Positions 8,417-17,970 of a DNA stretch of 64,000 nt are shown one piece after another (the stretch's first letter is position 1; the number at the start of each line of letters is the position of its first letter). The position numbers were made by a program, and so were the translations under genes. Source of the stretch: Chryseosolibacter sp964551035 (GTDB lineage Bacteria; Bacteroidota; Bacteroidia; Cytophagales; Cyclobacteriaceae); NCBI GenBank assembly GCA_964551035.1, contig CAZKBK010000008.1:62001-126000 (forward strand), read 5' to 3'. The notes beneath the pieces were generated by a model. That model saw only the letters and a program-made list of their open reading frames with translations. It was not told where the DNA came from and did not search any database.

Positions 8417-9598
8417 ATGCGCGTACGGATCCTTTTACTTACACTGCTCCTCACCCCGGCCATCACCTTCGCGCAGCATGAAACGGAAGGCGATGCGCCG
8501 AAAAAACTGACCCTGAAGGGCTATCTCAAAGACATGGCGTCGTTCAATTTCCTGGGCGACAGCATGATGTTTCAAAATCTCGTCCACAACCGGTTGAACT
8601 TTGCCTGGTATCCCAATGAACACTTCACCGCCTACGCCGAGTTCAGGACCCGGTTGCTGCACGGTAGTTTTGTGAGGAAGATCCCCAACTACGGAGAGTT
8701 TGTCGACAGCAACAACGACTACTTCGACTTGTCAGCCAACGTCATCGATGAAGAGTCGGTGGTGCTGAACACCATGGTGGACCGCCTCTACGTGCAATGG
8801 ATCAAAAACAACTGGGAAGTGAAGTTGGGGCGGCAGCGGATCAACTGGGGCGTGAACGTCGCCTGGAATCCAAACGACTGGTTCAACGCCTACTCGTTCT
8901 TCGATTTCGACTACGAAGAACGACCCGGTTCCGACGCGTTGAGGGTCAGTTACTACACCGGCGTAGCGTCGAGCGTGGAGGTTGCCGCAAAGGTCTCCGA
9001 CGACATCGATCATTTCGTTGGCGCAGGCATGTGGAAAGTCAACAAGTGGAATTACGACATTCAATTCCTGGCCGGGATGGCCCAGGGCGACCTGGCCGTG
9101 GGTACAGGATGGGCGGGCAACATCGGCACCGCGGGTTTCAAAGGTGAACTAAGCTGGTTTCACAAGGTCGTCGGTACGGATGTGAATTTCGCCTACACCG
9201 ACATGTTTCTCGGCGCGATCTCCGTGGACTACTCCTTTCCCAGTTCGTTGTACCTCAACGGTTCCGTGATGTATAACTCCAACGGAGGGGATAATGGCGC
9301 GTTACTTTCTTTTTCCGCCGTCGGGGTGCGGCCAGGCACGGTGCGGGATCTCTCGACGTACACGTGGTCCGCTTTTGTCCAATCCACCTACCAGATTACA
9401 CCCCTCTTGTATGCCGGGCTTGCCGTCATTCACTATCCGGGCACGCGTGACTTCTTCCTGAATCCCCTATTGACCGTGTCCGTCAAGCAGAATCTCGATC
9501 TCGACCTGGTTGGGCAATTCTTTTATGGAGAGGATCTTTCCGGTGATTTCGGTTCCATCGCGACGATGGCGCATGTCCGGTTGAAGTGGAGTTACTAA
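8417..9598 (+). CDS. Outer-membrane beta-barrel protein of the export operon
   Basis: A 393-residue protein with a signal peptide (MRVRILLLTLLLTPAITFAQ). The rest is rich in alternating aromatic/polar strands (FTAYAEFRTRLLHGSF, WEVKLGRQRINWG, WNPNDWFNAYSFFDF) and ends in an aromatic-terminated strand (VRLKWSY), as outer-membrane barrels do. The 'GRQRINWG..WNPNDW' stretch resembles the proteobacterial DUF1302 porin-like family, which is itself often encoded near LolA-like proteins; that comparison is from memory. It follows the ATPase after 5 bases and is the last gene of the operon. Likely role: outer-membrane receiver or exit channel. Confidence 0.75.
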   Translation: MRVRILLLTLLLTPAITFAQHETEGDAPKKLTLKGYLKDMASFNFLGDSMMFQNLVHNRLNFAWYPNEHFTAYAEFRTRLLHGSFVRKIPNYGEFVDSNNDYFDLSANVIDEESVVLNTMVDRLYVQWIKNNWEVKLGRQRINWGVNVAWNPNDWFNAYSFFDFDYEERPGSDALRVSYYTGVASSVEVAAKVSDDIDHFVGAGMWKVNKWNYDIQFLAGMAQGDLAVGTGWAGNIGTAGFKGELSWFHKVVGTDVNFAYTDMFLGAISVDYSFPSSLYLNGSVMYNSNGGDNGALLSFSAVGVRPGTVRDLSTYTWSAFVQSTYQITPLLYAGLAVIHYPGTRDFFLNPLLTVSVKQNLDLDLVGQFFYGEDLSGDFGSIATMAHVRLKWSY

Positions 9599-9698
9599 CC
9601 TTGATAAGGTTGCGGCATCGGGCCTGGGTCCCGAATGGCAAGCCGGCGGCGCCTTGACGGCTTAATAAAAAATAAATCCTGAGACAATGTCGTTTACT

Positions 9699-12524
9699 TT
9701 AGCGCTCTCCACGCCGCTTCCGCCTCCTCGTTCCAATCCATCCCCCGATTCCTCCGATCAGTACAACGGCAAGGGCTATTGGCCACACGCGCCACGGAGA
9801 TGAGAATGAAACCGGATCGGTCTTTCCATTGACGATGAATCCCGCCCAGTAGTATGGCGAAGCCATCTGGGGATAGTCGCGAATGAATTCGCGCTTGGCG
9901 TTTGCGAGGGCGACGTCCTTCGACTGGCCCTGCACAAGAAAGGCGTAGAACCGGGTCATCAATCGCGACGTGGCCTGGTCGGGGACCTTCCATAAACTCA
10001 TCACCGTTGATGGGACACCGGCGTACATGAATGCCCGCGAAAGGCTCATCATTCCTTCGCCGCGGCTCAGTTTACCTATGCCTGATTCACATGCGCTCAA
10101 CACGACGAGGTCCGCACCCAGTTCCATCCCATACAGCTCGTTGACGGTGATGTCGCCGGACCGGGTTGAATCCTCCTGTGTAAATACAAGCCGCGAAAAG
10201 AGCGGCCTTTCATCGTCAATCAGCGAGTGAAGGGCAAGATGAACCACCTTGAAGTCCGGCGCATCCTTTCGAAACTGCCCGGCGGTGGCATTCATAAACA
10301 GGGTAGCGTCCTTAAGCTTTTCGCGAATTCCCTCGAGTTCCTCCGCCGAGCCGGGCAAGGGAGGAAGAAGCGCGTGCTCATCATAGCCGGCATTGAAGCC
10401 TGCGAACGATTCACCAGAGCCTTCCATCCGCATCTGTTCCATCAACAATGCTGCCGACGAGGCGTACGCGATGTCGAAGCGATCCAGGAGCAATGCGTCT
10501 TCGTTCCACCGCATCACCTCAAAGGGAAGATAGGCCAACGCGCCATGAGGCATGATAATCAGGGAGGTAATCTCCGACGCCACACCTTCGCGCCAGGGAG
10601 CGACGAGCATGTTTTCAAGGTTGCGTAATACGGATCCAGGCCTGGCGCCGGCAATCCCGGAACGGAACGCTTCAACGGCCACACCAAGGGAGTCGTTCGG
10701 TATCGCAAAAAACTGCGCACGCGCCTGGGTGACGAAGCAGATGTAGATCATTGTTTCTCCGACGAAATATTGGAGAAGCCCCTGGCCTTCCCGCAACAGG
10801 GTTGTCTGCACTGCCTTTAAGGACACGGGTTGGCTACCCGTGCGCAGCCGATAGTAAGCGGGGTACGCCCCCTCGATGTGGTCGTACAAGGACGCATACT
10901 TTTGTTTGAGTTCAGCCAGCGTCATGCGCTCCGCCGAAGCGTCATCGCTATGGGATTCGGCCTGAAACAAGGCTTCCTCCGCTGCGGAGAGTTCGGCTTT
11001 CAGCAGCCTCTCCATCCGGATGACATCCTCCGGGATGCGCGAGAAATTCCGCACGCGCCGGAGGTGATCCAACAACACGGCACCCTTCGCCCGATCCATC
11101 AACGCAAAGCATTCCTCCAGGAATCGGCTGTCGTCCGAACGCGCGTACAGTTGGGCCGCAATCGAGAGCGCCGTTTCATAGATACCCGCCGCATCGTCGG
11201 CCAGAACGACCTTGTCTTTCTCCAGGGAGAAATCATTGCGGGTGCTGTCGACCAGGGCGAGCGCAAGGCGAGCTGTCTTCCACGCGACCTGTGCGATCGA
11301 ATCCGAAGCCGCTGTCGTGGCCATCTCCGAAAGCAGTCCCGCCTTCCGATGCAGAACACGAATCATCTGCTTCCGATACACCACGTCGCCTGGCCGTGGA
11401 TTAACGCGAAGGTTCTCCGGTTCATCGAGCACTTTGCCGGTCAGGCTGTTCACGGCCTTCTGAATGTACCACAAGGCGCTGTCCATCCGGGCGGTTCGCG
11501 CATAGAGCGCAGCAAACATTTCATACACCTTGGCGACCTCCCTGCTTTTTTCACCCAGGTTCTTCACCAACATTTCACGGACATCATCGAATATTCGAAG
11601 CGCTTCTTCATACCGCCCCTGCTCCATGGCCACCCGCCCCAGGGAAGCATGGATCCGTTCATAAAATGCAGGGTTGTTGCTGATCAATGGTGTGGCGCGG
11701 CCGAGGTAGAATCTTGCGCTATCGGGATCCTCGGCGACATAACATTCAGCAAGGGCGTGGTATAGTACGAGCGCATGCGTGCGCACGGCCGCATTCGGAT
11801 GATCCGCCATGCACCGTTCAACATTGTCCTTCGCCTTCCAGAAATACTGCAGCGCATGGTCGCGATCCCCTTTTCCGAGGAAAGCCAATCCGACATTGCG
11901 AAAGGTAAGGATGTAATTGGCGCACGTCCCTTTATCGCGATAGCAATCATAGTACGCATTACTGGCGAGATAGCTATTGATCGCCGATTCAAACTCACCA
12001 TTGAGATTATAAATCGATGCCTGGAACTGGAGGACCCTGAAGAGAATTTGACAATTCTGCGGACGCATTCCCGACGACGCGGTAAAATCCTGGACGCGTT
12101 TCAGGTTCTCCAGCGCTTCGTCGTATTGTCCAACGTCGCGCTGATAGATCGCTTCGGCAAACATGACGCTGTGCCGCAGGCTGTCACGAAAACGCCCAAG
12201 GCGCTTATCGTACTTTTCCAGTCCGTCCCAGGCAGCGCCAACGTACCTTCCTGCCAACTCATATCGGCTATTGTACGCACAGCCCAGCGCACGGCGGTTA
12301 TTCAGGGACACCCATTCAACGGGAAAGTTTTCAATTCCCGCCTGCACCAGGTAGTCTTCGACCACCTGGTACAGCGAATCACTTTTTTCAAAGTCCTGGT
12401 ATATCAGCTTGTCGGCCGCTGCCATGAGCGCGACGAAATCCGGCGGAGTTTCCGTCGCGGGGACCTGCCCGTTCAAAGCATTCGTCAACAGCAGGGAACA
12501 CCATCCAATTAGCCATCGCCGCAT
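9699..12524 (-). CDS. TPR-CHAT domain protein (caspase-like peptidase family), membrane anchored
   Basis: A 941-residue protein. A signal peptide (MRRWLIGWCSLLLTNALNGQ) is followed by a long helical region of tetratricopeptide repeats (about residues 25-480, for example 'YQRDVGQYDEALENLKRV' and 'EQGRYEEALRIFDDV'). A CHAT domain fills the C-terminal third. The two caspase-like catalytic residues appear intact: His766 in 'HLALHS' and Cys812 in 'VVLSACESG'. A final membrane segment (about 913-932) precedes an Arg/Lys-rich tail. The arrangement puts the TPR and CHAT domains on the periplasmic side. The gene starts 6 bases after a small anchored Cys-rich protein. CHAT proteins are proteases in several regulated systems; the target here is unknown. 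Confidence 0.88.
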   Translation of the reverse strand: MRRWLIGWCSLLLTNALNGQVPATETPPDFVALMAAADKLIYQDFEKSDSLYQVVEDYLVQAGIENFPVEWVSLNNRRALGCAYNSRYELAGRYVGAAWDGLEKYDKRLGRFRDSLRHSVMFAEAIYQRDVGQYDEALENLKRVQDFTASSGMRPQNCQILFRVLQFQASIYNLNGEFESAINSYLASNAYYDCYRDKGTCANYILTFRNVGLAFLGKGDRDHALQYFWKAKDNVERCMADHPNAAVRTHALVLYHALAECYVAEDPDSARFYLGRATPLISNNPAFYERIHASLGRVAMEQGRYEEALRIFDDVREMLVKNLGEKSREVAKVYEMFAALYARTARMDSALWYIQKAVNSLTGKVLDEPENLRVNPRPGDVVYRKQMIRVLHRKAGLLSEMATTAASDSIAQVAWKTARLALALVDSTRNDFSLEKDKVVLADDAAGIYETALSIAAQLYARSDDSRFLEECFALMDRAKGAVLLDHLRRVRNFSRIPEDVIRMERLLKAELSAAEEALFQAESHSDDASAERMTLAELKQKYASLYDHIEGAYPAYYRLRTGSQPVSLKAVQTTLLREGQGLLQYFVGETMIYICFVTQARAQFFAIPNDSLGVAVEAFRSGIAGARPGSVLRNLENMLVAPWREGVASEITSLIIMPHGALAYLPFEVMRWNEDALLLDRFDIAYASSAALLMEQMRMEGSGESFAGFNAGYDEHALLPPLPGSAEELEGIREKLKDATLFMNATAGQFRKDAPDFKVVHLALHSLIDDERPLFSRLVFTQEDSTRSGDITVNELYGMELGADLVVLSACESGIGKLSRGEGMMSLSRAFMYAGVPSTVMSLWKVPDQATSRLMTRFYAFLVQGQSKDVALANAKREFIRDYPQMASPYYWAGFIVNGKTDPVSFSSPWRVWPIALAVVLIGGIGGWIGTRRRKRRGER

Positions 12525-12530
12525 TCAATC

Positions 12531-13154
12531 TCAGTGCAAGTAAGCCTTTCCGTCGCGTATGGTAATGTTCAGCCGGATCTCCTCCGCCGTATCGCTCCCA
12601 AAGAACTTGCCCTTAAACCGTAGTGTATGCTCCCCGTCCAGCACTTTGGAGTCCGTCGGCAGGCGGAACACTTCCCACCCCTTTGGACCAGATGGCAGGG
12701 GCTGCTCGGTGTAGCGCTCGTCGTCAAGCGATATTTCGGTTTCCGTTTCAACGGGCGCGAGAAATTGCAGTTGATCAAAGGTAGGACAAGGACAAAGACC
12801 GCCTCCTCTGAGACTTGGCTGAGTCATTTCATAGTCGTCACAGGGACAACAGCAAGTCCCGATGATCCCCGCCGAGGCGAGTTCGTTGGTTTCATTACGC
12901 CGGTTGTCGTTGGCGATACCCGCGTCTGTTCCGCCCGGAGGCGGAGCTGCCAGCGCGAGCCGTGCGAGCATTGCAATCTTGCCGGTGTCCTGCGGCGCAG
13001 CAGAATCGGCAAGCAGGGCCTCCAGCACCATGTCGGAGACGAGGGTGTATTCGATCCGGTCTGATCCGGGACCGGGATCCGTATCCCTATTGAAATACAG
13101 ATACACGGCGAGCGCGATGACGGCCGCCAACGCCAAAGGGAAAATTCTTTTCAT
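12531..13154 (-). CDS. Membrane-anchored Cys-rich protein paired with the CHAT protein
   Basis: I do not recognise this 207-residue protein. It has an N-terminal membrane anchor or uncleaved signal (MKRIFPLALAAVIALAVYLY), a low-complexity acidic linker, then a compact Cys cluster (CCCPCDDYE and CPCP, about residues 100-125). A C-terminal beta-rich part holds 'EVFRLPTDSKVLDGEHTLRF' and 'IRLNITIRDGKAYLH'. The Cys cluster could bind metal or form disulfides. It lies 6 bases upstream of the TPR-CHAT gene on the same strand, so the two are almost certainly co-transcribed. It could be a partner, regulator or substrate of the CHAT protein; that is inference only. Confidence 0.7.
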   Translation of the reverse strand: MKRIFPLALAAVIALAVYLYFNRDTDPGPGSDRIEYTLVSDMVLEALLADSAAPQDTGKIAMLARLALAAPPPGGTDAGIANDNRRNETNELASAGIIGTCCCPCDDYEMTQPSLRGGGLCPCPTFDQLQFLAPVETETEISLDDERYTEQPLPSGPKGWEVFRLPTDSKVLDGEHTLRFKGKFFGSDTAEEIRLNITIRDGKAYLH

Positions 13155-13322
13155 AAGGTTTCGGTTTTAGTCGTCGGGAAGTTACTAAAACTACCCGAAA
13201 CCCAGAACGACGCCTTCCGGTTAAGTTTTGAACCCTCCGGGCGCCATGGCGGCGGGTGATGACGCCTTTTAAAACGTCGGGCAGCGGAACGAATCTGATT
13301 TTCAGAAAATGCGCTTTCCCGC

Positions 13323-16300
13323 CTACTCTTCCTCATGAAGAGTCGAGAGGAAACTGATAAGGTCCCTGATCTCGCGCTTTGTCAGCAACAGGTGCATCGG
13401 TGGCATACTCGAGCCGCCCATCGTCTGCTTCGTCACCTGCGTCCGGTGAATGACGGTGTCGGGCTTGTCGCCGGCCTTCAGCACCAATGCTTCCTTGTTT
13501 TCGGACATCAACAAACCGCTTACCTTCTTTCCGTCAGCGAGTTCCAGATGGACCGTTCCGAACCCAGGGGCTATGCGCGCGCCCGGATCGATGAGGGATT
13601 CGAGAATTTGTTCGCGGGTCAGCCGGGCGGCGACGCCGTTGAGCCTGGGTCCGGCGTTTCCGCCGTAGTCGTTGAACGAATGGCATCGTGTGCACTGTGC
13701 GGACTGGTGTCTGAAGAACAGGTCACGGCCCGCGTCGACATTTCCGCCAACGAGCGTGGCACGGTAGGCTGCAAACAGGGAATCGGGCCCGGACGTCGCG
13801 CCCACCTCGCGGTATCGCGACGCGAGGTCTGCCGCGCGCGTGCTGTCTATCGCTTCTGCCAACTCGAGTTGAATTTCAACGGGAAGTTGTCCGCGCTCGT
13901 ACCGGTCCAGCAAAGCGTCAAACACCGGGCGCGAGGCGTCAAGCGGCACGGTACCGAGCGTGAGCAACGCCGCCTGTTGCTCCTCGACTGTCCGCGTATT
14001 GATCACGTCGCTGAGCATCTCAACCATCGCCTGCGTGTCGATCTCCATCTTGCCAAGCAGATCGAGGCCTGCGATGCGCACCGATTTTTCCTTGTCGGCG
14101 AGTGCCTGCCTGACGGCCTGGTCGATCGCATCGAAGTCGATCCGCGCAAGGCTTTTCAACGCTTCGACGCGCACGCCGGCATCCGGATCCGAGCGCAGCC
14201 GCGCCATCAGCGCGTCCCCTGCAACCGTGATGTTCATTTTACCGATCGCCCTGACGGCATGCAACCGCATCGTGGGCGACTTGTTTTCCGCGAGTGTCGT
14301 GAGGATAGGGCCGGACAGGTTGTTCACCGGCTCGGGGTTGCGCGCGACAGGGCCGCGATACCGTCCGTCGACGCGGTCAACAACGGATGGGCTGGACCAC
14401 GTGCTTAGCGCGTCGATGGCCTCCGTGCGCATCGCCATGGGCGCGGACTCCTTTAGCGCATAACCAAGCAGGTTCTGCATCGCCTTCTCCGTCCCGACAC
14501 GCAGGTTGGCGTTGATGGCCCGTCGGATCAGGGGCTCATTCCGAAAAGTCGTCGTGGCAAGCAAGTCACCCAGCGCCGGCAGGGCCTTTTCGATGGACAG
14601 GTCGTCATTGATGGCCCTGGCCGCCTCCGTGACGATGAACTCATCTTCGTCGGCGAGAAACTGCCCGATTCCCTCATGGCGCATCCGCCGGAGGGCGACC
14701 ACCGCCGCAATGCGGACGGCACGGCTCTCATCATTCGCGAGCGCGATGACCGGCGCGGCTTTACCGATCCGCGCAAGCGCCAGGCTACCCGCGTGGCGGA
14801 TGAACGCATCCTGGTCATCCTCTTTTCTCAGCATTTCAATGATCGGGTTGATGGCCGGTTCCCATGCGATACGGCCCAACGCCTCCGCCGCGAAGAAACG
14901 CGCGCGCGCGTAGTCGTCGTTGAGCAACGGGATAAGGTCGGGGCCCGCAGGCTTATACCGGATATCGCCAAGCCACTTCGCCACCTGCGCACGGATTTCC
15001 GGATCACGGTCCTTGAGGTAAGGTACCAGCAGCGCCGCATGCTTTGGATCCTTGCGCGCGAACTGGCTGATGCCCCAAATCGCATGCACGCGGCCGAGTT
15101 GAATGCCCGTTTGCTCCAGGTTATTCACCAGGACCTTCAAGCCGGCGTCACCGCGTCTTACGAGTTCGAACTGGGCTTTCTGGCGCACGCGCATGTCGGG
15201 GTATTTCAGCAGACCGCTCAATTGTCCGTCGTCGTAAGCGGAGATGTCGGCCCGGAGGTATTTTTCCGTTTCTTCGCGATGGCTGTTGGCCAATATCCCT
15301 TCGACGTCCAGTTTCCAGATGCGCCCGTATTCCTTGGTACCCCATCCTTCGATCCAGTCGGCGACATACATGGCGCCATCCGGGCCGAAGTCGATGCCCG
15401 TGGCGGCGATGCCGCTAAGCACCTGGCGCGTGCCCTCGAGTTCAAAAGAGGCGCCTTTGGCTTTGAGGGTGAACGCGTGGATGCCGGAGCGCGCTGGATT
15501 GCCGACAAATTCGACAATGAAAAATGTGTCGTCATATTTTTCGCTGAGGGCCGTACCGGGATTGTACAACATCCCCGCGGGGCCGCTGATATAGTTGGCG
15601 ATGGGTGGCGTGATGTAAGCGGCCTGCCCCTCCCAGCGGGGTTTGAACATATCCTCATCCATCCACACCTTGTACGTGTTGTTGTCCGGGTCGCGGTATT
15701 TTCCGAACTGCCAGTTGATGCGCCAGCCGCTGTCGGATCCGTTTACAATGTAAACGATCCGCTCGTGCTCGCCCGGATGGTCGCCGTCGTTGTCGACGCT
15801 GATCAGGTTTCCGTATTCATCAAAGACGAACTCATGCGTGTTCCGTACGCCATAGGCGAAAACCTCGAAGTCGCTGCCATCGGGGTTTGCCCTTACAATG
15901 ACGCCGCTGTTGGGATGCTCCCATTTTTTCCCTTCCTGGTCTACGCCGTTGAAGCCAACGTCGCCGATCCCCCAATAGATTTTGCCGTCGGGGCCTACCT
16001 CGAGACCGGACATGCCGTGGGCGCCAAAGCCGATGTGTATGGCATAGCCATGTGAGATCGATGTCTTTTCATCGGGAACGCCGTCGCCGTCGGTATCCTG
16101 CATACGCCATAGGTCCGGGCCGACACCGACAAACAGGTCTTGTCCGTATTTCAGCAGCCCTCCGGCGACGTCGGTAATCTCGTCATGAAAATCATTGACG
16201 ATCAAATGGGAAACATCCGCAATGCCGTCACCCGACAAGTCCTCAAGGCGGTAGATATGTTCCTTTTCGACCGTCAGGTCGTGCCAGTCGTGGGAGCCAT

Positions 16301-16742
16301 CGCCATTCAGGTCTGCGAGCCATTCATTCCTGTCGCTGTGCTCAGGCGCGAGCACGCGGTGGAGGAATGCACGTTTATCTTCAACGCTTTGCAGGCGGAT
16401 GGATTCGATTTCCCAGTCCTGGTGTCCCCGAATGTCAAATTCGGAATGCTTCTGCCGGTTTGTCCTTGAATAATAGATAACCCCCTGGTCATCCATGTCG
16501 ATAGCGATCGGGTCGGCCACCAGCGAATCGCCGCCCCAAAGGCTGAGGGTCAGGCCCTCTTCCAATTGTGCGGACACGGTGGCTTCTACCGCCTTTGCGA
16601 GTTCTGCAGCCCGCGCGGGGTCCATCTTCCTGATTTTCGTTTGGGGCTGTTCATTGTCGGCGCATCCGCCAAGAAGCAGAACAAAAAAAATCGTCGTGGC
16701 CCTTATCCGCATTAGCGTAAATGGCCTGGTTATGTGCATCAT
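13323..16742 (-). CDS. Large haem-binding lipoprotein: propeller dehydrogenase, HEAT repeats and cytochrome c
   Basis: An 1139-residue lipoprotein (lipobox LLGGC, Cys27 from this start; an ATG at 16712 gives a shorter signal). Residues about 45-480 form the 'membrane-bound dehydrogenase' propeller seen in Planctomycetes and Bacteroidetes ('ISHGYAIHIGFGAHGMSGLE', 'PDGKIYWGIGD', 'PDGAMYVADWIEG'). Residues about 500-960 are HEAT/PBS repeats ('IRAQVAKWLGDI', 'VRVEALKSLARI'). The C-terminus has a haem motif CTRCH (1017-1021) and a Met-rich distal ligand region (GGSSMPPMH). Such proteins are probably periplasmic sugar or polyol oxidases passing electrons to a haem. No operon partner is obvious; the flanking gaps are 58 and 168 bases. 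Confidence 0.88.
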   Translation of the reverse strand: MMHITRPFTLMRIRATTIFFVLLLGGCADNEQPQTKIRKMDPARAAELAKAVEATVSAQLEEGLTLSLWGGDSLVADPIAIDMDDQGVIYYSRTNRQKHSEFDIRGHQDWEIESIRLQSVEDKRAFLHRVLAPEHSDRNEWLADLNGDGSHDWHDLTVEKEHIYRLEDLSGDGIADVSHLIVNDFHDEITDVAGGLLKYGQDLFVGVGPDLWRMQDTDGDGVPDEKTSISHGYAIHIGFGAHGMSGLEVGPDGKIYWGIGDVGFNGVDQEGKKWEHPNSGVIVRANPDGSDFEVFAYGVRNTHEFVFDEYGNLISVDNDGDHPGEHERIVYIVNGSDSGWRINWQFGKYRDPDNNTYKVWMDEDMFKPRWEGQAAYITPPIANYISGPAGMLYNPGTALSEKYDDTFFIVEFVGNPARSGIHAFTLKAKGASFELEGTRQVLSGIAATGIDFGPDGAMYVADWIEGWGTKEYGRIWKLDVEGILANSHREETEKYLRADISAYDDGQLSGLLKYPDMRVRQKAQFELVRRGDAGLKVLVNNLEQTGIQLGRVHAIWGISQFARKDPKHAALLVPYLKDRDPEIRAQVAKWLGDIRYKPAGPDLIPLLNDDYARARFFAAEALGRIAWEPAINPIIEMLRKEDDQDAFIRHAGSLALARIGKAAPVIALANDESRAVRIAAVVALRRMRHEGIGQFLADEDEFIVTEAARAINDDLSIEKALPALGDLLATTTFRNEPLIRRAINANLRVGTEKAMQNLLGYALKESAPMAMRTEAIDALSTWSSPSVVDRVDGRYRGPVARNPEPVNNLSGPILTTLAENKSPTMRLHAVRAIGKMNITVAGDALMARLRSDPDAGVRVEALKSLARIDFDAIDQAVRQALADKEKSVRIAGLDLLGKMEIDTQAMVEMLSDVINTRTVEEQQAALLTLGTVPLDASRPVFDALLDRYERGQLPVEIQLELAEAIDSTRAADLASRYREVGATSGPDSLFAAYRATLVGGNVDAGRDLFFRHQSAQCTRCHSFNDYGGNAGPRLNGVAARLTREQILESLIDPGARIAPGFGTVHLELADGKKVSGLLMSENKEALVLKAGDKPDTVIHRTQVTKQTMGGSSMPPMHLLLTKREIRDLISFLSTLHEEE

Positions 16743-16800
16743 GCCTGTGTTATAAAAGGCTCAAGATAATAAACTCGTGAACACCGGACACGGGCCGGGT

Positions 16801-17724
16801 CTAAACCGTTTCACGCACGGTGGCGCGTACGCCATCCCGGTATGGGGTTGGCTGAAAACCGAATCTTTGTTGAAAGCGGCTCGAATCAAAGAAATAATCC
16901 CGGTCATATTGATACATCATCTCCGGCATCTCGCGAAGAAAGGGTATGAAAACGCCGAGCAACCGGATGGCCCAGCGGGGAAGTACTGATACTTTTGCTG
17001 TCACATGCATCTCTTCCATGAAAATGGAGGCGATCTCCCTGCCCGTCAGCTTTTCGGCTGAGGTGGGTAAATGCCAGACCTGGTTAAACGCGTCCCTGGC
17101 GTTGCCGAGCATGGCGGTGGCTTTTGCGGCATCAGGCGTAAAGGTGAACGAGTGAACGCGGTCGGCATTCACGAACCAGTTTGGCGATTTTCCTTTCCGG
17201 AGGTTCTTGTACACGGTCTCAATCAAAAAGCTCTTTTCGTTGTTGGGTCCATAGAAATCCGCCGACCGGGCGATGAGAGCCTCGAGCCGTCCGGCCTTTA
17301 CCTCGTCCATGAGCATACCAGCGATCTGTTTCCTTACTTCTCCTTTGCGGCTTGGCGGATTAACGGGAGCATCCTCCGTCATGTGCGGAATGGCCGATGC
17401 GTCGTACACATAGACGTTATCAAAAAAGACGAGCCTCGCACGGTGGCGGATGCAGGCGTCGAGCGTTGCACGCATGAGCGGCGGCCACTTTTCCTGCCAC
17501 ACCCTGAGGTTGTAGTCAAATCCGACGAGGAGATAGACCACCTCGGAGCCTTCCACCGCCTTGTCTACGACCGAGGGATCGCTCAGGTCGGCAGGAAACA
17601 GTTCGTCGCTTGCGTTGACCTTTTTGGGGTTGCGGCTGACGAGCCGAATGCGGTCCGTGAATTTGGGCAATTCCTTTACGAGTTCGGAACCGATCGTTCC
17701 GCTTGCTCCGAGAATGGTTTGCAT
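16801..17724 (-). CDS. NAD(P)-dependent epimerase/dehydratase (extended SDR)
   Basis: A 307-residue Rossmann-fold protein. It starts directly with the nucleotide-binding motif GASGTIG (MQTILGASGTIGSELVKELP) and continues with 'RLVSRNPKK' and 'FPADLSDP', as in atypical extended SDRs of the NAD-dependent epimerase/dehydratase type. The usual YxxxK catalytic pair is not clear; 'LVFFDNVYVYD' stands where the Ser/Tyr region is expected, so it may be of the NmrA-like or atypical kind. It is likely cytoplasmic, and the substrate cannot be named. It is transcribed alone on the minus strand. Confidence 0.8.
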   Translation of the reverse strand: MQTILGASGTIGSELVKELPKFTDRIRLVSRNPKKVNASDELFPADLSDPSVVDKAVEGSEVVYLLVGFDYNLRVWQEKWPPLMRATLDACIRHRARLVFFDNVYVYDASAIPHMTEDAPVNPPSRKGEVRKQIAGMLMDEVKAGRLEALIARSADFYGPNNEKSFLIETVYKNLRKGKSPNWFVNADRVHSFTFTPDAAKATAMLGNARDAFNQVWHLPTSAEKLTGREIASIFMEEMHVTAKVSVLPRWAIRLLGVFIPFLREMPEMMYQYDRDYFFDSSRFQQRFGFQPTPYRDGVRATVRETV

Positions 17725-17920
17725 GATGGTCAGTATTTTTGGGCTAGGTCAAAAATAACGTTCTATTCGGATTGACGAGAATTTCCGGAGAAATTTGCCG
17801 TGCGTCGTGCACAACTATGCTGGTGGCGGGCAGTTGTCACGCGCTGATCAAACGCCCACGCGGAGTAATGCAAACGGTTGTTGTAATCTCCGACCTCCGA
17901 CAGTCCGAGCGCACAAAAAG

Positions 17921-17940
17921 AACCCGGCATTTGCCGGGTT
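17921..17940 (-). terminator. Rho-independent terminator of the vWA gene
   Basis: AACCCGGC-ATTT-GCCGGGTT is a perfect 8-bp stem. On the minus strand it is followed by TCTTTTTG. It lies 31 bases beyond the vWA gene stop. Confidence 0.8.
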
Positions 17941-17970
17941 CGCCAACCTAAACCTACGCCTGAACTGTGG

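Noticed and set aside
15500..16055. Long plus-strand open frame (14676-16055) opposite the haem-binding lipoprotein
   Set aside because: Antisense shadow of a high-GC gene; no domain and biased composition.
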